NCBI RefSeq assembly: GCF_004114795.1
Contig: NZ_CP035311.1
Span: 2,046,001-2,110,000 of the forward strand
Direction of reading: 5' to 3'
Length of the DNA stretch: 64,000 bases
DNA from: Janthinobacterium sp. 17J80-10
GTDB lineage: Bacteria > Pseudomonadota > Gammaproteobacteria > Burkholderiales > Burkholderiaceae_D
The notes below the pieces were generated by a model, which saw nothing but the letters and a program-made list of their open reading frames with translations, searched no databases and was not told the DNA's origin. Position numbers and translations under genes: made by a program. Positions within the stretch are counted from its first letter, which is position 1; each line of letters begins with the position of its first letter. Below, in pieces: positions 17,314 to 25,744 of the stretch.

Positions 17314-18072
17314 ATGGAACTTTGGCAAATCGCTCTGGTGGCAATCGCGGCATTTTTTGCCGGTGCGATGAATTCGGTCGCAGGTGGCGGCACTTTTTTT
17401 TCCTTTCCGGCCTTGCTCGCTGTTGGCGTGCCGCCGGTGGTGGCCAATGCCAGCAATTCGGTGGCGCTGTGGCCGGCGAGCCTGTCCGGCGCATGGGCCT
17501 ACCGTGAAGAACTGGCGCGTTACAAGCGGTATCTGATCCCGTTGGGCATTACCTCCTTGCTGGGCGGTGCTGCCGGCGGCTTGCTCCTGTTAAATATCCA
17601 GGATGCGACCTTTTCGAAACTGATTCCCTGGCTCTTGTTGTTTGCCACCTTGCTGTTCGCTTTTTCCGCCAAAATTTCTGCCTGGTTGCGCGGCGCCCAG
17701 GGCGGGCAACCCCGCAACAGTGCGGTTGCACTCGCCGGGCATGCCGTGGTGTCGGTGTATGGCGGTTTTTTTGGCGCCGGCATGGGCATACTGATGCTGG
17801 CCAGCCTGGCGATTGCCGGACACGATGATGTGCATGAAATCAATGCCATCAAGAACCTGCTGTCGGCGGTCATTTACAGCGTGACTGTGCTGACTTTCAT
17901 TATTGCCGGCGCAGTTGATTGGCCGTATACCGTGCTGATGGCGGCCACGGCAATTTTGGGAGGTTACCTCGGCGCGCGCTTTGCCCGCAGAATTCCTGCG
18001 CCTTGGCTGCGCCGGTTCATCATCGTGGTCGGCTTCGTCCTGACCGGGATTTATTTTTTCAAGATGTATTAA
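17314..18072 (+). CDS. TSUP-family membrane permease (TauE/SafE)
   Basis: A 252-residue inner-membrane protein with about eight hydrophobic helices in two repeated halves. The family signature GAMNSVAGGGTFFSFPALLAVGVPP...ANASNSVALWP is in the first half, and GGFFGAGMGIL in the second. TSUP proteins move sulfite, sulfoacetate or other organic anions. The divergent LysR regulator probably controls it. The ribosome site before the ATG is weak. A strong terminator follows 25 bases after the stop. Confidence 0.9.
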   Translation: MELWQIALVAIAAFFAGAMNSVAGGGTFFSFPALLAVGVPPVVANASNSVALWPASLSGAWAYREELARYKRYLIPLGITSLLGGAAGGLLLLNIQDATFSKLIPWLLLFATLLFAFSAKISAWLRGAQGGQPRNSAVALAGHAVVSVYGGFFGAGMGILMLASLAIAGHDDVHEINAIKNLLSAVIYSVTVLTFIIAGAVDWPYTVLMAATAILGGYLGARFARRIPAPWLRRFIIVVGFVLTGIYFFKMY

Positions 18073-18097
18073 GCGTTCAAGCTGCGGCTGAAAACGG

Positions 18098-18132
18098 AAA
18101 CGGCGCCGGATTTTTCCGGCGCCGTTTTTTTT
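18098..18132 (+). terminator. Terminator of the TSUP permease gene
   Basis: A 12-bp GC-rich stem AAACGGCGCCGG/CCGGCGCCGTTT with a T-rich loop, followed by a run of eight T. It touches the stop codon of the convergent SDR gene. Confidence 0.9.
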
Positions 18133-18988
18133 ATGCCCCCGCTGGCTGAAAACTGGGGTTGCGTTCCGCGAGGATGTTTTCCATGCGGGCGGCAATCTGC
18201 GGCCTGTGCTCCGGGTGCGTCATTACATAGAAACGCTTTTCCCTGATGGCGGAGAACGTTTGCTCCGCCACTTCGGCCGGGTCCATGCCGTTCTCGATCG
18301 CAGCCTTGAAGCGCTCATGCATGTCAATCTGTTGCGGCGTGGGCAGTGTGTTTGCCGGCGGGTTCGCCAATGCCTGCGGCCGGTTGCGCATGGATGCCAT
18401 GATCTGGGTACGGACAAAGCCAGGGCAGAGGACCGACACGCCGACCGGCAGATTGGCTGCCTGCATTTCCATGTGAAGTGCTTCGGACAAGGCAACGACT
18501 GCGTGCTTGGTTGCCTGGTATACCCCGCCGCCGGGATAGGTGATCAGGCCCGCGATCGACGCCGTATTCACGACATGGCATGGTTCTCCCAGTTTTGCCA
18601 TGCGCGGCACGAAACTGCGGATGCCGTGAATGACTCCCCACAGATTCACGCCGATCATCCACTCCCAATCGGCCAGCGTGCTGCTGGCGACTGATCCGCC
18701 ACCGCCAACGCCGGCATTATTGATGAGCAGATGCACGCCGCCAAAATGTTCGAACGCGGCATTGGCGAGCGCCTCCACATCCTCGGCTTTCGAGACATCG
18801 GTCGGCATCACCAGGATTTGATCGGAAATGCGAGATAGCTCATCGCGCGCCGCTGCCAGCGTGCTTTCCCTTATGCCTGCCAGGACAACACACATTCCTT
18901 CTTCCAGGGCCCGTTTGGCCAATCCCAGGCCAATGCCGCTGGCGGCTCCCGTTACAACGGCTACTTTTCCTTTCAGATCTTTCATCAT
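18131..18988 (-). CDS. Short-chain dehydrogenase/reductase
   Basis: A 285-residue classical SDR oxidoreductase. The nucleotide-binding motif is TGAASGIG near residue 16, the structural motif is NNAGVGG, and the catalytic Ser and Tyr-x3-Lys are in TASIAGLITYPGGGVYQATKHA. The substrate is unknown. Its start codon overlaps the stop of the MerR regulator gene (ATGATGA), so the two are translationally coupled and the regulator probably controls the enzyme. Met1 and Met2 are adjacent, and either could be used. The C-terminal tail is longer than in minimal SDRs. Confidence 0.9.
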   Translation of the reverse strand: MMKDLKGKVAVVTGAASGIGLGLAKRALEEGMCVVLAGIRESTLAAARDELSRISDQILVMPTDVSKAEDVEALANAAFEHFGGVHLLINNAGVGGGGSVASSTLADWEWMIGVNLWGVIHGIRSFVPRMAKLGEPCHVVNTASIAGLITYPGGGVYQATKHAVVALSEALHMEMQAANLPVGVSVLCPGFVRTQIMASMRNRPQALANPPANTLPTPQQIDMHERFKAAIENGMDPAEVAEQTFSAIREKRFYVMTHPEHRPQIAARMENILAERNPSFQPAGA

Positions 18989-20043
18989 TTCACCTTTGCT
19001 CGTTGAAAATTCTTGTCACGCGATTTTGCTTTTTCCGGAAACAGGAAGGCCAGCAATGCCGCGTCGACGCCACGGGTGGCGCTCCATTCAGTCTCTTTAT
19101 CCAGCGCAGCCGCCATCTTTTCTGCCAGTTGTGGATTGCCGTTGCCATAAGTTTTATGGAACAGGGCTTGCCATTCGGCTGCCAGCTGGCGAACCACGGG
19201 GGCTTGCGGGGAAGTGCCATTGTCGAATTCCTGGCGCACCCGGATCACCAGCATGGGCCAGGCGTCGAAGGCATGAAAAATATTGGCGCGAATCGCCGCG
19301 AGTTCTGCGCTGGCGAGGTATTTTTCGAATATCGCGAAACTGCCATGGATGAAGGCCCGCTTGAGGTAATCGAGCATTGCGGGCGAAGCGCCGCTCCGTT
19401 CCTGTAACGCCGGTTCGCTCTGATGCATTTGTCCCAGGCGCTGCATCATGAGGGCATCTCCGCCGGCCAGGCGATGGGCCCGTTCTATCCAGTCGCAGGC
19501 CAGTGCATAGGCGCGTGGATCGGTATGGGCAATGGCAGCCTGCATCAGTTGCCCCGCATTTGAAAACAACTGCTGCCAGCCGGCTTCGCTGAGCTCGCTT
19601 GCCTGCTGCTTGCGCGATCGCATGGCCTTGATCTCGTCGTTGGAGAAATACTTGCCATGCAATGCCATAAGTTCGAGGGTCGATAACCACACCGCGATAG
19701 TCGGCTCCTGTCCTGTTGCGATTTGTTCTTCGAGCAAAACCAGGCAATCGCGCAAACGCGCCGCATGTTCGATTTGCCGGTCGAGAAGGATGCGTTGTTG
19801 CCGTATCAGTTCAGGTCCGGAAATCTGGTTGCCCGCTAACATCTCGCGCACGTCGCTGAGTGAGAATCCCAACTGCTTGATCGCCTGGATCTGGTGCAGT
19901 CGAGCGACGTCGCTTAGGCTATAGAGGCGATAGCCGGTCTCCGAACGGACGGACGGGGATAGCAAACCAATCGCATCGTAATGATGCAGCGTACGGATTG
20001 TCAGCCCCGCGCGCTTGGCCAGTTCTCCTATTTTCAATTGCAT
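18985..20043 (-). CDS. MerR-family regulator with TipAS-like effector domain
   Basis: A 352-residue regulator. Residues 1-70 form the MerR winged helix (IGELAKRAGLTIRTLHHYDAIGLLSPSVRSETGYRLYS). A coiled coil follows at about 75-115 for dimerisation. The remainder resembles the TipAS antibiotic-binding domain (ALHGKYFSNDEIKAMRSRK), with a second, weaker TipAS-like half after about residue 230. TipA-type proteins sense drugs or small organic molecules. The ATG at 20043 has GGAG 8 bases upstream. It is the first gene of an operon with the SDR enzyme. Confidence 0.88.
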   Translation of the reverse strand: MQLKIGELAKRAGLTIRTLHHYDAIGLLSPSVRSETGYRLYSLSDVARLHQIQAIKQLGFSLSDVREMLAGNQISGPELIRQQRILLDRQIEHAARLRDCLVLLEEQIATGQEPTIAVWLSTLELMALHGKYFSNDEIKAMRSRKQQASELSEAGWQQLFSNAGQLMQAAIAHTDPRAYALACDWIERAHRLAGGDALMMQRLGQMHQSEPALQERSGASPAMLDYLKRAFIHGSFAIFEKYLASAELAAIRANIFHAFDAWPMLVIRVRQEFDNGTSPQAPVVRQLAAEWQALFHKTYGNGNPQLAEKMAAALDKETEWSATRGVDAALLAFLFPEKAKSRDKNFQRAKVK

Positions 20044-20073
20044 CCTGGTTTCTCCATTGACATGGGAAGCAAG

Positions 20074-20102
20074 CGTAAACCCTGACGTTACGTTATTGTC
20101 AA
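20074..20102 (-). promoter_or_regulatory. Promoter/operator region of the MerR-SDR operon
   Basis: A consensus -35 TTGACA is followed by ATAACGTAACGTCAGGGTTTACG, with a poor -10 (TTTACG). A strong -35, a weak -10 and an AACGTnACGT-type repeat in the spacer are typical for MerR-family autoregulated promoters. No base-level proof is possible. Confidence 0.5.
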
Positions 20103-20225
20103 ACTATTTTTGATTTCCTGCGGTTTCTTGTCGCAATAAACCATGGCGCTGATTTTTCCGGGCTATGCAATTGCCGCCATCTTGGTTAGGATGGACTCGT
20201 CTATGGTTTATAACGGGGAGGGCAT

Positions 20226-20477
20226 ATGCACGCGCTCAGGCTTACGCGAATCGGCTCGCAACTGGCCATCGTCGTGCCTTTGGACGCCCTCATCCAGCAT
20301 GATCTGAAGGAAGGCGACATGGTGTACCTGTCTCGCGTGCCGGGTGGCGCGGAACTGGCAGCGTCGCTTGAGGGCGCCGGGCCGTTTTCCGCCGATCCTG
20401 CAACAATCGAGCAATTACACGCCGGGCAAGAATTCATGCGCGACTTCCATGCGGCATTTCGGGCGCTCGCCAGATGA
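20226..20477 (+). CDS. AbrB/MazE-type antitoxin
   Basis: An 83-residue protein with the swapped-hairpin AbrB fold: RLTRIGSQLAIVVPLDALIQHDLKEGDMVYL near the N-terminus. The C-terminal 40 residues are likely the flexible toxin-binding part. It should bind its own promoter and neutralise the Doc-like partner. GGGGAGGG lies 4-6 bases before the ATG. Its stop overlaps the start of the toxin gene (ATGA). AbrB-type antitoxins with Doc-family toxins are a known pairing. Confidence 0.8.
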   Translation: MHALRLTRIGSQLAIVVPLDALIQHDLKEGDMVYLSRVPGGAELAASLEGAGPFSADPATIEQLHAGQEFMRDFHAAFRALAR

Positions 20478-20887
20478 ATTGCCATTCAATCGATTCCGCC
20501 GTGCTGGTGCTGCTGCACCATGAAGCGCTCAAGGCGTATGGCGGCAATGCCGGCGTGCGCGATGCGCAAATGCTGGATGCGGCACTGTGCTGGCCCATGC
20601 TGATGGTAATCGAGCGCGGCATGGATGGCATGGGCGATACGCCGCACGATGGCGGCGAAATGGATGTGGCGGACCTTGCAGCGTGTTATGCAACCGGTAT
20701 CCTACGCCATGCACCTTTCAATGACGGCAACGAGCGTGCCGCCTTGCTGGCCATGGGTCTGTTTCTTTACATAAATGGCTGGCAATTAAGTGCGTCGGCA
20801 CTGGAGACCGCGCAAATGATCCGGGCTGCCGCAGCGGGCGCTCTCAATGAGGTGCGCCTGGCGCACTGGATACGCGCCAATCTCTAA
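20474..20887 (+). CDS. Doc/Fic-family toxin with altered Fic motif
   Basis: A 137-residue Doc-like protein. The N-terminal signature LLHHEALKAYGGNAGVRDAQMLDAALCWP is typical of death-on-curing proteins, which in phage P1 phosphorylate elongation factor Tu. The Fic motif in Doc is H-x-F-x-x-x-N-K-R. Here the region reads HAPFNDGNER: counting from the Phe, the catalytic His position is Ala, the His is one place earlier, and Lys is replaced by Glu. The DGN core is kept. The helix that follows (AALLAMGLFLYINGW) fits the fold. Activity may be lost, or the shifted His may serve. It overlaps the antitoxin gene by 4 bases. Confidence 0.78.
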   Translation: MNCHSIDSAVLVLLHHEALKAYGGNAGVRDAQMLDAALCWPMLMVIERGMDGMGDTPHDGGEMDVADLAACYATGILRHAPFNDGNERAALLAMGLFLYINGWQLSASALETAQMIRAAAAGALNEVRLAHWIRANL

Positions 20888-20893
20888 GCTGGT

Positions 20894-21739
20894 TTAGACG
20901 CCTTGCAGCGCAACGTAATTGCCGCCGGCTGAGCCGGCAAACTTCTGCAAGACCTGGGCAACCGGCAGCAGCCTGTCGAAATTGCGGCCGATACCCAACG
21001 CCAGCGAGCAGAACAGCGCGATTTCTTGCGTGGTACAGATGCCATACTGGCTGGTGGCTTTTTTTACCTGGTCGGCAATGAAGCCATAGCGCTGCGCATG
21101 CGGCATCGCGGCCAGGTCTGCATTGCCATTTTGTTCGAGGTATTCGAGGATGATGTCCGGCAGGGTGGCTTCCAGCAGCGCGCGTTCTTGCGTTACGGTC
21201 AATTGCAAGGTCCGCGCAACGGGCGCCTGTGCATGCGCATGGCCGAAGAGGGTGCATGGCAAGCCGTCGCGGTCAAGGTAAGTCCAGGAATTGACGGGGC
21301 CGAGCGCATGTGCTTCCTGTGCCGTGTCGAGCATCTGGTACCAAGCCGGCAGGATGCGGGTGTCATAGTAGCGCATTTCATAGCGGCTGCAGTCTGCTGC
21401 CTCGACGCGCGTCATGCTGCGCAAATGCTCCCGCATCGCACCCAGGCCAAGCGGGGAGTCGATCCAGCTCAGGCAGTGCAAACCCTTGGTGTGTTCTAGA
21501 AACCACGCAAGTGTCCTGGTCTGGTTGCTGGTGACGTGCAATAGAACCGGGGCGGAGGCGTTACCGTTATCCTCGTCAGCCAGGTTGGCCCAAGGCAAGC
21601 GACGAAAGCGGTATTGCAGGATACGCCAGATACCAGGATATTGGGCCGCGTCGATCAGCAAGAACAGGCTGTTGACGCCGGGCTGGCCGGAAGAATGTCC
21701 GACGGGTACTGCAGTGCCATTAAAAGCGGGAGCGGCCAT
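20894..21739 (-). CDS. DUF4123-domain protein (T6SS effector adaptor type)
   Basis: A 281-residue protein. Residues about 20-150 match the DUF4123 pattern by eye: LFLLIDAAQYPGIW, RLPWANLADE, HCLSWIDSPLGLGAMREHLRSMTRV, MRYYDTRILPAW. DUF4123 proteins (also called Tap/TEC) load effectors onto the VgrG spike of type VI secretion systems. Residues 165-281 form a helical C-terminal region found in some members. No vgrG, PAAR or effector gene is adjacent in this window, so it is an orphan here. The ATG at 21739 has AAGAGA close upstream. A region rich in A and T precedes it. Confidence 0.75.
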   Translation of the reverse strand: MAAPAFNGTAVPVGHSSGQPGVNSLFLLIDAAQYPGIWRILQYRFRRLPWANLADEDNGNASAPVLLHVTSNQTRTLAWFLEHTKGLHCLSWIDSPLGLGAMREHLRSMTRVEAADCSRYEMRYYDTRILPAWYQMLDTAQEAHALGPVNSWTYLDRDGLPCTLFGHAHAQAPVARTLQLTVTQERALLEATLPDIILEYLEQNGNADLAAMPHAQRYGFIADQVKKATSQYGICTTQEIALFCSLALGIGRNFDRLLPVAQVLQKFAGSAGGNYVALQGV

Positions 21740-21754
21740 TTTGTCTCTTTGGAT

Positions 21755-21890
21755 TGAAGCAGAAAGCAAGATTGATTTACTTTCTGGATCGTTATTTTAT
21801 TGTTAATAATAAAAAGATAATCCAAGATTAACTAAAATGCAACAAAACTTGCAGTCAAAATTGTAAGTTTTAGTGAACTGCAACATCCGG
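21755..21890. other. AT-rich intergenic stretch before the DUF4123 gene
   Basis: This gap between the DUF4123 and thioredoxin genes is far richer in A and T than its surroundings, with the partial inverted repeat TTATTTTATT...AATAATAAAA near 21791-21815. It probably holds the DUF4123 promoter and may bind an H-NS-type silencer. No reading frame with a ribosome site was seen. Confidence 0.5.
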
Positions 21891-22316
21891 TCAGGAGTTT
21901 TCCAGAAGGCGCTGGCGCAGGTTGCACTCTTCTTGCCAGGTCTGGCGCTCGACGTTGCTTGCTGCTTCTGCGCGTAGCTCAGCGGCGGAGCGTTCCGCGT
22001 AAGCTGAAATGAGCCGCCGCGCGATGCCGATATCGGGTTGCACGGCGCCGAAAAAGGCGACCTGTTCACCACGCTGCAACAACAGGGTCGGAAAATTTTC
22101 AATATCAAAGTCACCCACCAGGTCGGCCTGGTCTTCGACATCGATCCACAGGAAGCGCTTGTCGGGATGCTGGCCAGCCAGGTCATCGAAGGCCGGGCGG
22201 TATGCCTTGCAAACGTCGCACCAGGCCGCGCACAGGCAAGCAACGACCCAGGCCTCGCCCTGTAGCTGGTCGATTATGGCGGCACGGCTGTCTGGTTCAA
22301 GGTTCAATGCGGTCAT
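21891..22316 (-). CDS. Thioredoxin-family protein
   Basis: A 141-residue thioredoxin-fold protein without a signal peptide, so cytosolic. The active site is W-C-D-V-C (Cys33 and Cys36) in place of the classical WCGPC. The cis-Pro is in FDIENFPTLLL. A helical C-terminal extension of about 35 residues follows the fold. It begins 22 bases after the stop of the receiver-TPR gene, so it may be in the same transcript. A role in thiol-disulfide exchange is clear; the partner is unknown. Confidence 0.88.
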   Translation of the reverse strand: MTALNLEPDSRAAIIDQLQGEAWVVACLCAAWCDVCKAYRPAFDDLAGQHPDKRFLWIDVEDQADLVGDFDIENFPTLLLQRGEQVAFFGAVQPDIGIARRLISAYAERSAAELRAEAASNVERQTWQEECNLRQRLLENS

Positions 22317-22338
22317 GCGCGTATTGTAGTGCTTTCGG

Positions 22339-23691
22339 TTAATTGCGTCCGCTGGCCAGGGCCACTAGCGTTGCCAGCAGGACGGGAGTGCGTTCTGCCC
22401 CGGGCGCCAGTTTTTCCGCCCTGGCCAGCACGGCGCGCGCTTCGTCGGCAGAAACGCCATTGTAGCCGTTGGTTTCCATGTAGCGGATCAGGGCTTCCGC
22501 GCGACGATGCAAGACCTGGACGGGAGCAAGTATGGCCGTTGCTGGTACGGCAGCCACAGCGGCACTGGCTGCCACTGCGGGAAGGGAGGGCGGCGGCACG
22601 GCTTTGTCGGCTTGGCCGGCATCCGCATAGGCCTGGCTTTCGGCGAGTTTGGCGCGCCGTTCGACCTCCGCTCCCGGGAAGTTTTGCCTGGCTTCTGCCA
22701 GCAGATCGAGTGCGGCTTGCAGGCGCCCATTTTTGCCATGCAGTCGCGCCAGGCCAAGGTGGGCGTCTGGCGACTTCATGACGGAATACTCGCCGACGGC
22801 AATGCTGGTACGGTACGCCTGTTCGGCAATGTCGGTTGCGCCAAGCTGGCTGGCGATATCGCCCAGGCTTTGCTGCCGCATGACGGAGTGGGGCGACAGG
22901 CGCGCCGCCTGCTGCAGCACGGCCAGCGCTTCAGCCGTTTCGCCCAGCTGTTGCAGCGTTTGCGCGAGCATGTCGTGCGCATCCAGGTACGATGGATAAT
23001 CGCGCACGATTTCGCGCAGCCGGTTTTTAGCCGCGGCATGATGGCCTTCCAGCCTGTCGATGCGCGCCAGGCCAGCCTTGGCCCAAACCTGCTCGCGCAT
23101 TGCCAGTGCCTGTTCATAGACCTGGCGGGCTGCCGGAACCTGGTTTGCCTTGAGCAGCAGGCTGGCCTTCATTCGCAACAAATCCATCGCATGCACCGGC
23201 GCCCGCGCCAGGGTCTGGTCGCACAGCGCTGCCGCCTGCAGGTAATCGCGCGCAGCATACGCACGCTCGATGGCGGTAAAGGATTGCTTGCGGTCCCAGG
23301 CGCGGTTCAGGCGCGCCAACAGCAGCGAGTCTGTCAGCGGCTTCAGGATGTAGCCGTCCGGCGCCATTTCGGCCGCGCCCATCACCGTTTCAACGGCTTT
23401 CTCCGAGCTGACCATGATCCAGATGCAGGTCAGGCCGACCAGGTCGCGGTGCCGGGCTTCTTCGAGGATTTGCTGGCCGTTCGGCCCCTCTGAAAAGTTA
23501 TAGTCGCACAGCACCACATCGTAGCGTTTCGCGCGCAGCTGGGCGATGGCGTCGGCGCCATTCTTGACCGTATCGACAGTTCGCGCCCCCAGCTTGCGCA
23601 GCATGTCGCGCAGCATCCGGTGGACGATCGAGAAATCATCGATCACCAGGTAAGTCTTGCTGGACCAGTCAGGGAGTTCAAAATTGGGCAT
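22339..23691 (-). CDS. Response regulator with TPR output domain
   Basis: A 450-residue protein. The N-terminal receiver (residues about 12-130) has the acidic pair in LVIDDF, the phosphorylation site Asp63 (VVLCDYNF) and the Lys in YILKPL. Residues 140-345 are tetratricopeptide repeats (ADIASQLGATDIAEQAYRTSI-like units), with an Ala/Pro-rich linker and a final helical segment to 450. There is no DNA-binding or enzymatic output, so it probably acts by protein-protein contact. It follows the kinase gene by 39 bases and precedes a thioredoxin gene by 22 bases. Confidence 0.88.
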   Translation of the reverse strand: MPNFELPDWSSKTYLVIDDFSIVHRMLRDMLRKLGARTVDTVKNGADAIAQLRAKRYDVVLCDYNFSEGPNGQQILEEARHRDLVGLTCIWIMVSSEKAVETVMGAAEMAPDGYILKPLTDSLLLARLNRAWDRKQSFTAIERAYAARDYLQAAALCDQTLARAPVHAMDLLRMKASLLLKANQVPAARQVYEQALAMREQVWAKAGLARIDRLEGHHAAAKNRLREIVRDYPSYLDAHDMLAQTLQQLGETAEALAVLQQAARLSPHSVMRQQSLGDIASQLGATDIAEQAYRTSIAVGEYSVMKSPDAHLGLARLHGKNGRLQAALDLLAEARQNFPGAEVERRAKLAESQAYADAGQADKAVPPPSLPAVAASAAVAAVPATAILAPVQVLHRRAEALIRYMETNGYNGVSADEARAVLARAEKLAPGAERTPVLLATLVALASGRN

Positions 23692-23730
23692 GGGAACGGC
23701 TGGAGTCGGGACGGTTCAATTCAATGCAAG

Positions 23731-24420
23731 TCAAGGCAACAATAGGATGAAGCAGCCGCCGCCGAGGGCGCCGCCATTTTCCAGCCTTACCGTGCCATGA
23801 CGGTCGTGATGACGGTGCAGGGCGGCGACTTCCCTGGCGAAATAGAGTCCAAGTCCGGTGCTGCCGCTGCGGAAATCCACCCCCTGCGACGCTTCGGGTG
23901 CGGCCAGCAGCGTTTCCGGATAGCCTGCGCCATTGTCTTCCACGCGCATTTCCAGGCAGCCATCGCGCATCGCGAATGCCAGCCGGAGCTTGTCGTGGGT
24001 ATAGCGGATGGCGTTATTGATTGCATGGTTGAGCACCCCGGCCACCAGGTCTTCGTCGAAATGCCAGATCAGGTCGGCAGGTGCATCGATATACAAGGTC
24101 ATGCCGCGCGAGGCCAGCAGGCTGCGGTTCTGCGATTCCAGTTCCAGGGCCAGCTGGGCAATCGAGCAGGCTTGCGGATCAAAAGGATACAGGCGTTCGC
24201 CGAGCTTGTAGAGGGTCAGCAGTTGTGTCAGGTTGCCATTGACGCGCCTGACTTCGAAGAGCATGTGCGCCATTTCCTGGCAGGCGGCAGAAGCGTGCGG
24301 ATCGACTTCTGCCAGCATCTTTTCGAGGGAAGCCGACAGCATGCTGACCGAATTCTTCATGTCGTGAACGGACGACGCCAGGAAAAGAGAGAGCACTGGT
24401 TCGTTCGGTGATTGGTCCAT
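23731..24420 (-). CDS. Minimal soluble sensor histidine kinase
   Basis: A 229-residue kinase with only a dimerisation/His domain and an ATP-binding domain. The H-box is SSVHDMKNSVSML with His19. HATPase motifs are HAINNAIRYT (N-box), VEDNGAGY (G1) and GSTGLGLYFAREV (G2). It has no sensor domain and no membrane segment, so another protein must feed it the signal. It is probably the partner of the receiver-TPR protein encoded next to it. It reads divergently from tsaB, with 140 bases between starts. Confidence 0.88.
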   Translation of the reverse strand: MDQSPNEPVLSLFLASSVHDMKNSVSMLSASLEKMLAEVDPHASAACQEMAHMLFEVRRVNGNLTQLLTLYKLGERLYPFDPQACSIAQLALELESQNRSLLASRGMTLYIDAPADLIWHFDEDLVAGVLNHAINNAIRYTHDKLRLAFAMRDGCLEMRVEDNGAGYPETLLAAPEASQGVDFRSGSTGLGLYFAREVAALHRHHDRHGTVRLENGGALGGGCFILLLP

Positions 24421-24560
24421 GGGGCAGTGATTCCGGGTCGCATGTAGGTTGGCATGGGCGCTGGCGCTGGCGACATGTTAACAGAGTTCTTGCCGGTAAC
24501 CGCAACATCCTGCGCAACCACGACAACGCCATCTTGATGCTGGCGCGGTAAAATAACGCC

Positions 24561-25256
24561 ATGCCTACCATTCTTGCCATTGAAACGTCCGCCGATGTCG
24601 CCTCGGTCGCCTTGCTGCGGGGCGAAAAGATCTACACCCGCCAGGCCGACGTCGCCAAAACGCATTCCGAGGCGATTTTGCCGCTGGTGCAAGGCGTGCT
24701 CGCAGAAGCCGGCACGCGCCTCGAAGAATGCGATGCCCTGGCCTTTGGCAGTGGGCCGGGATCGTTTACCGGCGTGCGCACGGCGGCAGGCGTGGTGCAG
24801 GGCCTTGCATTCGGCAGCGGGCGCATGGTAATTCCCGTCGTGACCTTGCAGGCGATGGCGCAGGCGTGCCACGCCCGCACGGGCGCAGCCGATGTCCTGG
24901 CAATACTGGACGCGCGCATGGGCGAGGTGTACTGGGCACAATATCGTTACGATAACGGCTGGCGGGAAGTGGTTGTGCCGACGTTGTCCGCTCCAGCAGC
25001 AGTGCGGCCACAAGGCGCCGTGCAGGCATGCGGCAATGGCTTGCTGGCCCATGCCGCAGCTTTTGCGGAGGAGGCCTTTGCTGCCGGTGCCCTGGTCGAC
25101 GTCATGCCGCATGCCTTGCAGATCGCACAACTGGCGCGCACCGCCCATGCCCGCGGCGACATGCTCGCGGCGCACGATGCGCAACCGCTTTATTTGCGCA
25201 ACAAGGTAGCCTTGACGACCAGCGAGCGACAGGCCAAAGCCGGAGCAGCTGCATGA
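24561..25256 (+). CDS. tsaB: tRNA t6A modification protein TsaB (YeaZ)
   Basis: TsaB is a partner of TsaD, TsaE and TsaC in making threonylcarbamoyl-adenosine at position 37 of ANN-decoding tRNAs. The 231-residue protein has the ASKHA-type start ILAIETSADVASVAL and the family motif FGSGPGSFTGVRTAAGVVQGLAFG. A TAAAAT element just before the ATG may be the -10. Its stop overlaps the rimI start by ATGA. The tsaB-rimI pairing is common in bacteria. Confidence 0.95.
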   Translation: MPTILAIETSADVASVALLRGEKIYTRQADVAKTHSEAILPLVQGVLAEAGTRLEECDALAFGSGPGSFTGVRTAAGVVQGLAFGSGRMVIPVVTLQAMAQACHARTGAADVLAILDARMGEVYWAQYRYDNGWREVVVPTLSAPAAVRPQGAVQACGNGLLAHAAAFAEEAFAAGALVDVMPHALQIAQLARTAHARGDMLAAHDAQPLYLRNKVALTTSERQAKAGAAA

Positions 25257-25744
25257 GTGCGTTCCATGCCGCTGGCGCGCAGCTTGCCCCTGCGTCGCCA
25301 CTCATCCTGGAGCCGATGCAGGAGGGCGATCTTGAGCAAGTGCTGTCAATCGAGAACATCGTCTACCCGTATCCCTGGACTCGCGGCAATTTTCTGGATT
25401 CCCTGGCCAGCGGCTACCTGTCCTGGGTGGCGCGCGAGCCGACATTTCGTCTGGCCGGGTATTTCCTGGCAATGCAGGTCGTCGACGAGATGCACTTGCT
25501 GAACATCAGCGTACGGGCCGACTTGCAGGGGCACGGGCTCGGCCGCATGCTGCTCGACCGGGTCTCCACGCTGGCGCGCGCCAACGGCATGACATCGATC
25601 CTGCTGGAAGTGCGGCCCTCCAACCTGCGCGCGTTGTCCGTTTATGAGCGGTACGGGTTTGTGCGGATCGGCTTGCGCCGCGGGTATTATCCTGCTGCCG
25701 GAAATACCCGGGAAGACGCCATCGTGATGAGGTTTTGCCTATGA
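25253..25744 (+). CDS. rimI: Ribosomal protein S18 alanine N-acetyltransferase
   Basis: A 163-residue GNAT acetyltransferase that should acetylate the N-terminal Ala of ribosomal protein S18. The acetyl-CoA site is seen in VRADLQGHGLGRMLL (Q/R-x-x-G-x-G/A), then LLEVRPSNLRALSVYERYGFVRIGLRRGYYPA, which is typical of RimI. It starts inside the tsaB stop and its own stop overlaps the next gene, so the set is translationally coupled. Confidence 0.94.
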   Translation: MSAFHAAGAQLAPASPLILEPMQEGDLEQVLSIENIVYPYPWTRGNFLDSLASGYLSWVAREPTFRLAGYFLAMQVVDEMHLLNISVRADLQGHGLGRMLLDRVSTLARANGMTSILLEVRPSNLRALSVYERYGFVRIGLRRGYYPAAGNTREDAIVMRFCL

